Below, one piece after another: positions 53,222 to 62,464 of a stretch of 64,000 nt of DNA. The stretch covers positions 1 through 64,000 of the forward strand of contig NZ_JAODLR010000024.1 in assembly GCF_025960875.1 (NCBI RefSeq), in the 5' to 3' direction. How positions within the stretch are numbered: the stretch's first letter is position 1; every line of letters starts with the position of its first letter. A program made the translations under genes and the position numbers. Source of the stretch: Crystallibacter permensis. GTDB taxonomy: Bacteria > Actinomycetota > Actinomycetes > Actinomycetales > Micrococcaceae. The notes below the pieces were generated by a model. It saw nothing but the letters and a program-made list of their open reading frames with translations. It was not told where the DNA came from and did not search any database.

Positions 53222-53826
53222 TGGCTTTCTCCGCCGGTCTCTTCCACGGGTTCGGCCGGCATCGAGACGGAGGATTCCGGTACCCACATCACGTCTCCGT
53301 GTTCGGCGTTGGCCCCGCGCGCCAGCACGAACAACAGGCCGGAGACACGGTTCATGTAGCGGGCGCATTCGATGTTGACGGTGTCCGGGTGTTCCTCGAA
53401 GGCGCGCCAGATGGCAACTTCCGCGCGCCGGACAACCGAGCGAGACTCGTACAAGTGTGCCCCGGCGAGGGTTCCGCCGGGCAGGAGCATGCCGCTCAGG
53501 TCACCGGCTTCCTGCTCGAAATGCTCAATGGCGCGCTCGATCCGCTCAGTATGGGCTGGAATGATCCGGGCCTTGGCCGGGGTGGGGCTGTTGGTCGGAA
53601 TGCTCAGATCCGTGGCCAGGTCAAACAGGTCATTCTGCACGCTGACCAGCGTTGCTACCAGATGTGGCGGCAGGGCACCTCCCGCCAGAGTCACGGCAAT
53701 GGACGCATTCGCCGCATCGCACTCCGCATACGCGACGACCCTCACATCCGTCTTGGGAATCGTGCCATGTCCGCCGAAGTCCGTCTGGCCGGAGTCGCCG
53801 CTGTGCGTGTAGCCTAGCTCGTTCAT
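53218..53826 (-). CDS. PduO-type ATP:cob(I)alamin adenosyltransferase
   Basis: The 202-residue helical protein resembles PduO: THSGDSGQTDFGG near the N-terminus (ATP loop), SGMLLPGGTLAGAHLYESR, SVVRRAEVAIWRA and YMNRVSGLLFVLARGA. It transfers adenosyl from ATP to cob(I)alamin. Some usual residues differ: the Asp of NRxSDLLF is Gly here, and the YGTVDELNA motif reads YAECDAANA, so activity may be reduced or the branch divergent. A -10-like TATAGT ends seven bases before the ATG, suggesting a nearly leaderless transcript. Confidence 0.82.
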   Translation of the reverse strand: MNELGYTHSGDSGQTDFGGHGTIPKTDVRVVAYAECDAANASIAVTLAGGALPPHLVATLVSVQNDLFDLATDLSIPTNSPTPAKARIIPAHTERIERAIEHFEQEAGDLSGMLLPGGTLAGAHLYESRSVVRRAEVAIWRAFEEHPDTVNIECARYMNRVSGLLFVLARGANAEHGDVMWVPESSVSMPAEPVEETGGESH

Positions 53827-53832
53827 GCCTGC

Positions 53833-53851
53833 AACTATACTGACGATAGTT
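53833..53851. promoter_or_regulatory. Inverted repeat over the PduO -10 region
   Basis: AACTAT (53833-53838) and ATAGTT (53846-53851) form a 6-bp inverted repeat with a 7-base spacer. The proximal arm overlaps the minus-strand -10-like TATAGT. It fits an operator for a repressor acting on the PduO gene or the divergent BCCT gene. Confidence 0.45.
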
Positions 53852-53932
53852 TCCGCGTCGAAGTGGCAGGTATAGAACAGGGCTTAGTCCCGTTGCAGCA
53901 AAGCAGAACAACACGGACCAGCGAGGGTTTCC

Positions 53933-55624
53933 ATGAGTGAACATCAAGCGGGTAAATCCGCAGAATCGCGGTTGGGCGACGCCGTCTCCGACACGCCGGC
54001 CCACGGATGGGCTGGTGTCGACAAGACAGTTTTCGGCGTCTCCCTGGTGATCGTCGTCGCCGTCTGTATTCTCGGCATCTTTTTCACGGAGGCCATCGAG
54101 GAGGCCGCCGGCGCGGCCTTGGGCTGGATCACCAGCACCTTCGGCTGGCTGTTCATTTTGGGCGCCACCGGATTCGTCGCTTTCTCCCTGGTTCTGGCCT
54201 TCGGCCGGTACGGGAACATACCGCTCGCCCGGGAAGGGGAGGGGCCGGAGTTTTCGACGCTTTCCTGGATCGCCATGATGTTCAGCGCAGGCATGGGCAT
54301 TGGCCTGATGTTCTTCGGCGTCTACGAACCGGTCACCCACCTCGCCTCGCCGCCGCCGTTTGTCGGGGCGGAAGCAGGCACCGAGGGCGCCGCGAGCTCG
54401 GCCATGGCTTACACCTTGTTCCACTGGGGACTGCATCCGTGGGCCATCTATTCCGTGGTGGGACTCGCGTTGGCCTACTCCACCTACCGGATGGGCCGCG
54501 GCAACCTGATGAGCGCGCCGTTCCACTCCTTGCTGGGCAAGGAGCGGATCGAGAAGGGCTGGGGCAAGCCGATCGATATCCTCGCCATCATCTGCACCAA
54601 ATTCGGTTCGGCCACCTCGCTGGGGCTGGGCGCCCTGCAGATTGCCGCGGGACTGACCCTGCTCCAGACAGGCGAGTTCGACGACAACCCTGGTGCCGCG
54701 CTGCCCATCATCATCATCTGTGTCCTGACCGTCGGCGTGGTCTTCTCCGCGGCCAGCGGGGTGTCCAGGGGCATCAAGTGGCTGAGTAACACCAACATGA
54801 TCCTTGCCGCCGTCCTGCTGGTGTTCGTTTTCGTTGTCGGACCTACGGTGTTCATCCTCGACCTGTTGCCTAACTCCATTGGCACCTACCTGTCCAGCCT
54901 GGTCTCGATGAGCTTCCATTCGGCTGTCTTTGGTGGCGGGGATTGGCTGGCCAGCTGGACTATCTTCTACTGGGCCTGGTGGATTTCGTGGACGCCGTTC
55001 GTTGGCACCTTCATCGCCCGGATCTCGCGTGGCCGCACCATCAAGGAATTTGTCCTCGGTGTGTTGCTGGTTCCCACCGCCGTCAGCATCATCTGGTTCA
55101 CCATCTTCGGCGGCGCCGGCATTAACGCCCAGCTGAACGGGCTGGACATTGCCGGTACCGGCAGCGAGGCGGCCGGATTCTTCGCGCTGCTGCAGCAGTA
55201 CCCGTTCTTTATCGGCGCGGCGATTGTGGTCATGGTCCTGACCGCAGTCTTCTTCGTCAGTGGCGCCGATGCCGGCTCCCTGGTGCTTGGCACCTTGTCC
55301 TCGCGGGGCAAGAAGGAACCCTGGAAACCGCTGGTCATCATGTGGGCGGTCCTCACCGGCGCCGTGGCAGCCGTCCTGCTCTTTGTCGGCGGGCTGGGTG
55401 CGTTGCAGACCTTCACCATTTTGGCGGCCACGCCGTTTGTGCTGATCATTATGGGTCTGTGCGTCGCCCTCTATGCGGACCTTCGGAAGGACCCGTTGCG
55501 GCAACGCCGGATGGGCCCGGTCCGCGGTGCGACTGCGGTACCGAGCACCGTTCCCTTTGCGCAACCCGTAGAGACGGGCGCCATCGAAACCGTTGCCCCC
55601 CCGAAGAAGGAACCGGGCAAGTAA
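53933..55624 (+). CDS. BCCT family betaine/choline/carnitine transporter
   Basis: The 563-residue protein has twelve helices and the BCCT signature region WAWWISWTPFVGTFIARISRGRTIKEF (around residues 345-371) with the Trp box that holds the quaternary ammonium group. HWGLHPWAIY in an earlier helix is also typical. It imports glycine betaine or a related osmolyte with Na+ or H+. The N- and C-terminal tails are cytoplasmic and charged. GAGG precedes the ATG. Substrate cannot be told. Confidence 0.9.
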   Translation: MSEHQAGKSAESRLGDAVSDTPAHGWAGVDKTVFGVSLVIVVAVCILGIFFTEAIEEAAGAALGWITSTFGWLFILGATGFVAFSLVLAFGRYGNIPLAREGEGPEFSTLSWIAMMFSAGMGIGLMFFGVYEPVTHLASPPPFVGAEAGTEGAASSAMAYTLFHWGLHPWAIYSVVGLALAYSTYRMGRGNLMSAPFHSLLGKERIEKGWGKPIDILAIICTKFGSATSLGLGALQIAAGLTLLQTGEFDDNPGAALPIIIICVLTVGVVFSAASGVSRGIKWLSNTNMILAAVLLVFVFVVGPTVFILDLLPNSIGTYLSSLVSMSFHSAVFGGGDWLASWTIFYWAWWISWTPFVGTFIARISRGRTIKEFVLGVLLVPTAVSIIWFTIFGGAGINAQLNGLDIAGTGSEAAGFFALLQQYPFFIGAAIVVMVLTAVFFVSGADAGSLVLGTLSSRGKKEPWKPLVIMWAVLTGAVAAVLLFVGGLGALQTFTILAATPFVLIIMGLCVALYADLRKDPLRQRRMGPVRGATAVPSTVPFAQPVETGAIETVAPPKKEPGK

Positions 55625-55641
55625 ATTCGCAAGACAGCGCA

Positions 55642-55705
55642 ACGGCGGCATCCGGACCCGGCCCCAGTCCCCATTGGACTGCCGGGACCAGGCGGATGCC
55701 GCCGT
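55642..55705. terminator. Bidirectional terminator between BCCT and epimerase genes
   Basis: ACGGCGGCATCCG (55642-55654) pairs exactly with CGGATGCCGCCGT (55693-55705), with further pairing inside. The genes are convergent. Confidence 0.65.
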
Positions 55706-55759
55706 GGTCGTTATTGCTGGACACTGGTGGGCCTGATGGCGGGGCGGAGCCACGGGTGC

Positions 55760-56794
55760 CTACCGCGGGTGCAGGGGTGGGGAACCGGCAACGCCCTGGC
55801 CTGCAGCCAGCCCGTCGAGCACCGACTGGAGCGCTTCAACCGAGCTGTACCGCGGAGTCCAGCCGAGCTCGGTTCTGATCCGGTCCGTCTTCATGATGGG
55901 CGCGTTCCGGGCCATGTCGATCCAGCCGGGGTCCGAAGCCTGCAGCCGCACCGCCCAGGAAAGGCCGACGGCTGCACGGATCAGTCCCACCGGGACGTTC
56001 AGCACCCTCTTGGCGCCGAGCATTCCGCCGAGCAGTTCGGACGTAAATACCGGATCCGCCGCGACATTGAACGCGCCGCCGGCGCGCTGGTCAACCACCC
56101 GCCAGTAGGCATCGGCAATATCGTCGGCGTGGACCACCTGGAACTTGAACGCCTTGGGGATCGGCAGCAGCGGAATCCGGAGCTTGTTTAGGAAGAACTT
56201 GGGGATCAGCGGACCGAGGAAGTAGCGCCCAATCTGGGCGCCGGCGTCGTGCTGGAAAATGAGGCCGGGACGCAGCCGCGCCACCAGCATCTCCAGGTGC
56301 CGCCGCTCGAATTCGTCCAGCAGCAGCTCCTGCTCGCCCTTGAACCGGCTGTAGTGCGAGGAGGCTATGCCGCGGGCCGGCCAGCTTTCATCCACGGGCC
56401 GGTCCTTGTCCGCCGGGCTGTAGGCGCCGACCGACGAGGCGCAGACAAAGTGCCGCACCCCTGCCTCCGCCGCCGCGGCCAGAGCGTTGGCGGTGCCGTG
56501 CACGTTGATCCGGCGCATGAAGGGTTCATCGTGGTTTGGCTGGAGCACCCAGGCCAAATGCACGACGGCGTCACAGCCGGTCAGTGCCTCGGCCAGCCTT
56601 TCGCGCGCCGCATCTCCGGCGACGTCGACGGAATGCCAGGTCACGCCGTCGTACGGTTCCCTTGACATCTCCGGCAGACGGCGGGCTATCCCCACGATCT
56701 CCAGCCCGTCCGGATCCGCTGCCCTCGCCTGTTGCATGCGGCGCAGCAGCGCGGTTCCGACGTTTCCGGTAGCCCCGATCACGGCAACGCGCAT
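55760..56794 (-). CDS. NAD-dependent epimerase/dehydratase (extended SDR)
   Basis: The 344-residue protein has the extended-SDR Rossmann motif GATGNVGTAL (residues 8-17), DAVVHLAW, an SSVGAYSP segment and SRFKGEQE with the Tyr/Ser-x3-Lys region (HYSRFKGE). It probably reduces, oxidises or epimerises a nucleotide sugar or another hydroxy compound. It stands alone between the BCCT gene (convergent) and a thioesterase gene (divergent). Substrate unknown. Confidence 0.85.
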   Translation of the reverse strand: MRVAVIGATGNVGTALLRRMQQARAADPDGLEIVGIARRLPEMSREPYDGVTWHSVDVAGDAARERLAEALTGCDAVVHLAWVLQPNHDEPFMRRINVHGTANALAAAAEAGVRHFVCASSVGAYSPADKDRPVDESWPARGIASSHYSRFKGEQELLLDEFERRHLEMLVARLRPGLIFQHDAGAQIGRYFLGPLIPKFFLNKLRIPLLPIPKAFKFQVVHADDIADAYWRVVDQRAGGAFNVAADPVFTSELLGGMLGAKRVLNVPVGLIRAAVGLSWAVRLQASDPGWIDMARNAPIMKTDRIRTELGWTPRYSSVEALQSVLDGLAAGQGVAGSPPLHPR

Positions 56795-56906
56795 GGCGGC
56801 TCTCCTCTGGAATCAGATGCCCTTACCCTACGCGGAGCGCGGCCAGCGCAACAGGGCCGCGGCCAAGTCCGCGACAGCTAAGTTACCAGCGGGTAGCATT
56901 TGGTCC

Positions 56907-57455
56907 ATGCATCTGCTTCTGCGCACCCTCTTCCATTTGTTCCGCTCCCGCCGCCGCCCGAAACTCGGCATCTGGGACACGTCGTCGCTGCCGCTGCGCG
57001 TACTGCCCACCGACGTGGACATGGCCCTGCACATCAACAACGGAATGTATTTCTCGCTGATGGATCTGGGCCGGTTCGACCTGATGGTCCGCAGCGGAAT
57101 GTGGGCCGTGATGCGCCGCAACGGCTGGAATCCCATTGTCGGCGGGGAGACCATCAGCTTCCGCAAGCCCCTGAACCTCGGCGCCAGATACACCATCGAA
57201 TCGAAGATCATCGGGTTCGACGAGCGGGCCATCTTCTTCGAGCAGCGCATGGTCAGCGGCGGCGAAATCTATGCCCGCGCCTACATCTGCGCCCGCCTGG
57301 TCTCCAAGCAGGGACCGGTCAGCAACGAAGAAATCTTCGCCGAGACCGGCCAACCGCCGGCGGAACTGGTCCTGCCCGAGTGGATCCACGAGTGGCGGCT
57401 GAACAACTCGCTGCCCAGCACCCGCCGCCCCGCGCCGCACGCCTGGCTCAAGTAA
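56907..57455 (+). CDS. Hotdog-fold thioesterase (4HBT-like)
   Basis: The 182-residue protein is an acyl-CoA thioesterase of the 4-hydroxybenzoyl-CoA thioesterase type: VLPTDVDMALHINNGMYFSL holds the catalytic Asp and hot-dog helix start, then RYTIESKIIGFDERAIFFEQ. An N-terminal basic amphipathic stretch (FHLFRSRRRP) may touch membrane. ATG at 56907 is the family start; the frame extends upstream but only as shadow sequence. It is convergent with an acyl-CoA ligase gene. Confidence 0.82.
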   Translation: MHLLLRTLFHLFRSRRRPKLGIWDTSSLPLRVLPTDVDMALHINNGMYFSLMDLGRFDLMVRSGMWAVMRRNGWNPIVGGETISFRKPLNLGARYTIESKIIGFDERAIFFEQRMVSGGEIYARAYICARLVSKQGPVSNEEIFAETGQPPAELVLPEWIHEWRLNNSLPSTRRPAPHAWLK

Positions 57456-57503
57456 AGACCACTAACGACGACGGCGCCGGGGCGCACCTTTGGATCCTGC
57501 CGG

Positions 57504-59117
57504 CTATTCCTTGGCGTGCTGGGACCGGAGCACGAACCGCTGCAGCTTGCCGCTGGGGGTTTTCGGCAACTCATCGACGAAATGGACCGTCCGCGGGTAG
57601 GCGTGCGCGGCGTACTGCTGCTTGACCAACTGCTGCAGCTCGGCCTCCAGTTCAGCCGAGGCGCGCGAAGGATCTCGAAGCACCACGTAGGCCTCCAGCC
57701 GTTCGCCCCGGAGCTCGTCCGGCACGCCGATCACGGCGCTTTCCTGCACGAGCGGGTGCGTGGCGAGGACGGACTCCACCTCGAACGGGCCGATCCGGTA
57801 GCCGGCCATGATGATCACGTCGTCGTCGCGGGAAGAGAAATAGGTGTAGCCGTCCTCGTCCAGCTGCCCGGTGTCCCCGGTGTAGTACCAGCGGCCGTCA
57901 GCGCTGAACCGCCCGGCGGTTTTGGCCGGATCGTTGGTGTAGCCGTTGAACCAGAACAGCGGGCTGGCCGGAACGTCCAGCGCCACCCGGCCCTTCACGC
58001 CCGGGGCCGCGGCCTCGTCGGAGTCCATCTCCAGCACCGTGCTGGTGTAGCCGGGCATGGCAAAGCCCATGGACCCCGGCCGGACCTCGCGGGCGGCCGA
58101 TTCCTCCCAGCAGTTGATGATGCACATGCCCATCTCGGTCTGCCCGTAGTGATCGCGGACCGCCGCACCGAGGCATTTCGCGGACCAGGCAATGGTGTCC
58201 GCGTCCAGCGGTTCGCCGGCGCTCGAGGCGCGGCGGACGACGAGGCCGTCGATGCCTTCCGGTCGGGCGGCGCGCATTGAGCGGACGATGGTGGGTGCGG
58301 CGGCGAAGTTGGTCACCTGGAAGTCCCGCAGGATCTGCCAGCACAGTTCCGGGTCGAAGCCGCTGCGGAGCAGGAGGTTGCGCCGGCCTGCAAACAGCGG
58401 CGCCAGCAGTCCGTAGTACAACCCGTAGGCCCAGCCCGGATCGGCCACGTTCCAGAAGACATCGTCCTCGCGCACGTCCAGCCCGTAATGCAGGTAGGCG
58501 TGGAAGGCCTCCAGCGCCTTGACCGGAACCGGGACACCCTTGGGCTCGCCCGTGGTGCCGGAGGTGAAGATCTCCACCAGCGGATCATCGAGCGAGCGTT
58601 CGACGGCGGGGAAACCAGTGTCCTGCGCGTCGAGCAACGCGCTCAGGTGCGCCGCGGCGTCGTCGTTATTTGCGGTTTCGGGACCGGCGCCGGCCACGAT
58701 CACCTGCAATCCGAGCTTGTCCCGCAGCCCATCGAGCTTCTGCAACTGGGCTGCATCTGCGACGACGACGGCGGCGCCGCTGCGGGCCAGCCGCACCTCG
58801 ATGGCAGGCGTGGCGAACGCGGTGAAAAGCGGAACGTGCACGGCGCCCAGCCGCCAGAGGCCAAGGAGTACCGCAACCAGATCCGCGCTCTTACCCATCA
58901 GCGTCGCCACCCGGTCTCCCGGCTTCACACCCAGGGCGGCAAAGGCGGCCGCGGTCTGCTCCGAACGGTCCTTCAGCCAGCCGTAGCTCAGGTCCGCCGA
59001 GCTCAAATCCGGCTCGATCACGGTGAACGCGGTGTCGGCCGCCGGATGCCGGTCGCAGAGCAGTTCGGCTGGTTTCACCGGTTCGGATGACTGGGGCACT
59101 GCGGCGGACTCTGGCAT
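57504..59117 (-). CDS. AMP-forming acyl-CoA synthetase/ligase
   Basis: The 537-residue ANL enzyme shows the P-loop FTSGTTGEPKGVPVPVKA, DHYGQTEMG, YYTGDTGQLDEDGYTYFSSR and a C-terminal PKTPSGKLQRF with the catalytic Lys. It activates a carboxylic acid to acyl-CoA, and resembles acetyl/medium-chain acyl-CoA synthetases. ATG at 59117 has GGAG seven bases upstream. It lies tail to tail with the thioesterase gene, 48 bases apart. Confidence 0.88.
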   Translation of the reverse strand: MPESAAVPQSSEPVKPAELLCDRHPAADTAFTVIEPDLSSADLSYGWLKDRSEQTAAAFAALGVKPGDRVATLMGKSADLVAVLLGLWRLGAVHVPLFTAFATPAIEVRLARSGAAVVVADAAQLQKLDGLRDKLGLQVIVAGAGPETANNDDAAAHLSALLDAQDTGFPAVERSLDDPLVEIFTSGTTGEPKGVPVPVKALEAFHAYLHYGLDVREDDVFWNVADPGWAYGLYYGLLAPLFAGRRNLLLRSGFDPELCWQILRDFQVTNFAAAPTIVRSMRAARPEGIDGLVVRRASSAGEPLDADTIAWSAKCLGAAVRDHYGQTEMGMCIINCWEESAAREVRPGSMGFAMPGYTSTVLEMDSDEAAAPGVKGRVALDVPASPLFWFNGYTNDPAKTAGRFSADGRWYYTGDTGQLDEDGYTYFSSRDDDVIIMAGYRIGPFEVESVLATHPLVQESAVIGVPDELRGERLEAYVVLRDPSRASAELEAELQQLVKQQYAAHAYPRTVHFVDELPKTPSGKLQRFVLRSQHAKE

Positions 59118-59243
59118 GGAGGACTCCGTTCGGAACGACTTTGGCCTGATCGGGATCAAGACGGGCTGGTTGCCCGGTTTGCTCCATGCTAGCGACTCCG
59201 TCCGTCCGTTTATGACCGCAGCCACAGGCGCAGGCGCCGTGGG

Positions 59244-59894
59244 CTAGGCGAAGAAAGCCAGCAAGGGTCCGGCCTGCTCCCACAGCAGGGCGGCGCCCAG
59301 GACAATCATGATGGTGCCGCTGGCCAAGGTGACCCGGCCGGCGGCGGCGGGACGGGAGGCGAGTAACTTCCTGGCAGCCAAGGCGACCAGGGTGTAAACG
59401 AGGGCGGCAGCCGCGACAAAGGATAGCCCCAGAATGCCGGACTGGATGGATGCGGGCAGGGACGCCTGCGGACTGACGAACTGCGGCACCAGCGCCACAT
59501 AGAGCAGCAGGCCCTTTGGATTGATCCCGCTGGTCCCCATCCCGCGGAAGAATGTTGCCACCCTGCCTTTGGCGCCGGGTGGGTTGTCCGCCCCTCCGCT
59601 GCTGAAGCTGGCGGCGCGCCAACTCCTTGCCGTGCTGATTCCCAGCCAGACGAGATAGACGGCGCCGGCCACCGTCAGCCAGCCCAGAAGGGACGGCTGG
59701 CTGGCGATGAGTGCAGCGAGCCCGGCGGCGACCAGCAGGGTGTGCAGCACGTAGCCGCTGCACAGCCCCGCAACTGCCGGGGCGAAACTGCGCTGGCCGA
59801 GGCCGGCCGCAATCGAATAGGCCCAGTCGGCTCCGGGGGTGCAGGCCAGCGTGAAGGCAACAATGGCGAAGCCGAAAAACAGCTGCTGGTCCAT
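59244..59894 (-). CDS. LysE family amino-acid exporter
   Basis: The 216-residue protein has five to six transmembrane helices and the LysE/RhtB pattern: TPGADWAYSIAAGLGQR near the N-terminus and GINPKGLLLYVALVPQFV in the middle. It exports an amino acid or derivative. ATG at 59894 follows GGAG. It is divergent from an Lrp/AsnC gene, with starts 116 bases apart, the common exporter-regulator pairing. Confidence 0.88.
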   Translation of the reverse strand: MDQQLFFGFAIVAFTLACTPGADWAYSIAAGLGQRSFAPAVAGLCSGYVLHTLLVAAGLAALIASQPSLLGWLTVAGAVYLVWLGISTARSWRAASFSSGGADNPPGAKGRVATFFRGMGTSGINPKGLLLYVALVPQFVSPQASLPASIQSGILGLSFVAAAALVYTLVALAARKLLASRPAAAGRVTLASGTIMIVLGAALLWEQAGPLLAFFA

Positions 59895-59976
59895 GGGGAA
59901 ACTCCTGCTCGAAGCGGTGGGGCGACTGGCTGGAATAACCGTATGAAAAATCCGGTGAGAAGTGCTTACCTTTTTA

Positions 59977-60004
59977 TTGCCGAACTGCAGGTCTGGAGTA
60001 AGAT
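59977..60004 (+). promoter_or_regulatory. Promoter of the Lrp/AsnC gene, probably leaderless
   Basis: TTGCCG (59977-59982) and TAAGAT (59999-60004) are 16 bases apart. The -10 ends six bases before the GTG start at 60011, so transcription would begin at or next to the start codon. Confidence 0.5.
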
Positions 60005-60010
60005 TCTTGC

Positions 60011-60466
60011 GTGGTTGACAAAATTGATAGAAGTATTTTGCGCAGTCTGCAGCAGGATGGGCGAAGGACTGCCACTGCGCTCGCCAGCGACATCGGGCTG
60101 ACGGTGGCGCCCTGCCACCGCAGGCTGCGCGAGCTGGAGTCATCCGGGGTGATCCGCGGCTACCGGGCGGACATCGAGCGGTCCGCCGTCGGACTGGGTT
60201 TTGAGGCCATCGTGTTTGTCACTCTGCGCCAGGTGGACCGTGCCACGCTGGCGGAGTTCGAACGCCAGGTCATTGCCAATACGCACATCATTGAGGCGGA
60301 GCGGCTCTTCGGCGACATCGACTACCTGCTCAAAGTAGTCGCTGCGGATCTGTCCGCCTACCAGCACTTCTACGATGAGGAACTCTCCGCGCTGCCGGCC
60401 GTGGAACAACTAACCTCCACAATCGTCATGAAGAATCTCAAGGCCGGCGCGGGACTGCCGCTCTGA
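60011..60466 (+). CDS. Lrp/AsnC family regulator
   Basis: The 151-residue protein has the N-terminal winged helix (DKIDRSILRSLQQDGRRTAT, LTVAPCHRRLRELESSGVIR) and a C-terminal RAM ligand domain (GDIDYLLKVVAADLSAYQHF). It probably senses an amino acid and controls the divergent LysE exporter. The start is GTG, with a promoter so close that the transcript is likely leaderless. Confidence 0.9.
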   Translation: MVDKIDRSILRSLQQDGRRTATALASDIGLTVAPCHRRLRELESSGVIRGYRADIERSAVGLGFEAIVFVTLRQVDRATLAEFERQVIANTHIIEAERLFGDIDYLLKVVAADLSAYQHFYDEELSALPAVEQLTSTIVMKNLKAGAGLPL

Positions 60467-60518
60467 CGGACACGGTTGGCTGCGGAGGGTGGATGGGTGA
60501 CCCGGAGAGTCCGGGCGG

Positions 60519-61403
60519 CTAGCTATAAAGCTCGGTCAGCAGTTCGACGATGGCATCGGTTTCGCCCGGTGGCCGGGATTTCGGCCAGGCTGCATAGACC
60601 GGCAGCGCGGGGGCGTCCCGAACCAGGCGATAGGTCAACCCCGGCCGCCGGTACTGGTGCATGGTGGCCTCGGCGGTGATGCCACGCGCTTTGCCACTGC
60701 TGATGACCGTCAGCCAGTCATCGATGTTGCTGATACTGATGGTGGACTTGGGCTGCCCGTCTGCCGGCCACAGTGCAAGGTTCGTGCTGCCGGTGCGTGT
60801 ATCGAGTGCAACGGTGCCCTCGGCGATCTGGGCCAGGGTAACCGTCCGGCGTGAAACCAACGGGTCGTCCGAAGCTATCGCACAATAGCGCTTCTCGAAG
60901 CCGATGCGCTCCATGCCGAAAGTCTCGGGGTCGGGCTCCCGGCGGAGAATGGCCAGATCGGCGACTCCTTCGGCCAGACCTGCAGTTGAGGTGTTGGTGC
61001 GGATGAGCCGGAGCTCTGTATGGGGATGTGCATCCGCCCACCTGTGTTGTAACTCGACGGTGTGCTTCCCGAGGGCAGACCAGGCATACCCCAGCCTGAC
61101 CACCGCAGTTTCCGACCGGGCGTCCCGTTCCAGGTCGTCGAGGACCAGGAGGAGACGGCGGGCCTGATTCAGCGTCTTCTCGCCGGCCGGATTCAGCTCC
61201 AGCGAACGCGTTGTGCGGTCGACAAGCCGGACGCCGAGCGCGTCTTCGAGGCCGGCGAGAATGCGGGAAATGGACGCTTGCGAGACGCCGAGCTCGATGG
61301 CTGCATCGGTAAAGCTCCCAGTCTCGGCGAGCGCAACCAGGCAGCGCAAGTGCCGGATCTCAACATTAATGCGCTCAGTGTATAAGTCGTCCGGGTCATG
61401 CAT
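60519..61403 (-). CDS. LysR family regulator
   Basis: The 294-residue protein has the LysR helix-turn-helix (EIRHLRCLVALAETGSFTDA, VSQASISRILAGLEDALGVR) and an effector domain. ATG at 61403 adds a short pre-domain and is the only plausible start; no strong ribosome site is seen. It is divergent from the EamA gene with only 35 bases between the starts, so it very probably controls it. Confidence 0.85.
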   Translation of the reverse strand: MHDPDDLYTERINVEIRHLRCLVALAETGSFTDAAIELGVSQASISRILAGLEDALGVRLVDRTTRSLELNPAGEKTLNQARRLLLVLDDLERDARSETAVVRLGYAWSALGKHTVELQHRWADAHPHTELRLIRTNTSTAGLAEGVADLAILRREPDPETFGMERIGFEKRYCAIASDDPLVSRRTVTLAQIAEGTVALDTRTGSTNLALWPADGQPKSTISISNIDDWLTVISSGKARGITAEATMHQYRRPGLTYRLVRDAPALPVYAAWPKSRPPGETDAIVELLTELYS

Positions 61404-61438
61404 TTCTTGATCCGCTTCCGTAGCGGCACGATGGCCGC

Positions 61439-62381
61439 ATGGAAGCAAACGGCAGCACGAGGAGGCGCGGGTGGGCCGGCGTGCTCACCCTGCTCGGAAG
61501 CACGTTGTCGAACCAGACGGGCGCGGCAATCGCCTCCTTCGGCTTTCCGCTGATCGGCCCGGTGGGAGTTGTTGCGGTGCGCCAGTTTGTCGCGGCGGCG
61601 CTGTTGCTTCCGATCGTTCGGCCGCGCCTGCGCAATTTCACGCGCCATCAATGGTGGCCAGTCCTGCTGCTGGCTCTGGTTTTTGCGACGATGAACCTCA
61701 GCCTGTACTCCGCCATCGAGCGCATTGGCCTGGGCCTGGCCGTTACGCTCGAGTTCCTCGGCCCGCTTGCTGTTGCCCTCTTCAGCTCCCGGAAGGTCGG
61801 CACGGCAATCGCCGGCCTTTTCGCCGGGGCCGGCGTTGTGATCATTACCTGGCCCGAGCCCAACCGACTACCTTGGCATCGGGCTCGCGCTCGATGCCGC
61901 GTGCAGTTGGGCATCGTACATTTTGCTAAACCGCTCTATTGGACACCGCATTCCGGGGATCGAAGGAACCGCGGCCGCGACGGGAGTGTCCGCGCTGCTT
62001 TTCGTACCGGTGGGCATCATCCTCTTCCTGAACAATCCGCCGAGCTTCTTCGCCATTGCCTGCGCAGCGGCTGCCGGCGTCATGGCATCCGCGGTGCCAT
62101 ACGTGGCCGACCTCATCGCCTTGCGTCACATATCCACCCACGTCTTCGGACTGCTGATGAGCGTGAACCCCGTCTTCGCCGCGGTGATCGGGATGCTCAT
62201 GTTGGGCCAGGCATTCGGGGCAACAGAGTGGCTCGGCGCCGTGCTGATCGTCTGTGCCAACGTCAGTGTCCTGCTGCTCGGTGGCCCTGTTAACGATGAT
62301 CCGGCTCCAGAGAGGCAGGCGGAGGGCATCCCCCTGACGGACTATGCCGGCGGCTCGACGGGGATCCCTATCCGGGATTAA
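61439..62381 (+). pseudogene. EamA/RhtA-type exporter gene with a one-base frameshift
   Basis: Residues encoded from 61439 to about 61864 are the first half of an EamA (RhtA-like) transporter (NQTGAAIASFGFPLIGPVG, LYSAIERIGLGLAVTLEFLG, GAGVVIITWPEPN). From 61866 the second half continues in another frame: DYLGIGLALDAACSWASYIL, LLMSVNPVFAAVIGMLMLGQ, to the stop at 62381. One extra base, a C at about 61864-61865, accounts for it. Read through, the protein would have 313 residues, the normal size. It may be a sequencing error, a recent mutation, or a truly inactive gene. Confidence 0.85.
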
Positions 62382-62464
62382 ACGAGCGGGCCGCTGGTGT
62401 CATCCGGCAGCTGCTGGGGCAGGCCATCATTCACGGGATAGCAATACGCGCGTAGCCTGAAATC

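Noticed and set aside
53630-55753. Minus-strand frame of 707 codons opposite the BCCT gene
   Set aside because: Motif-free and Gly/Arg/Gln-rich; the plus frame carries the BCCT signature.
61862-61870. Programmed frameshift in the EamA gene
   Set aside because: There is no slippery heptamer or downstream structure, and EamA transporters are not known to use one; a mutation or sequence error is simpler.
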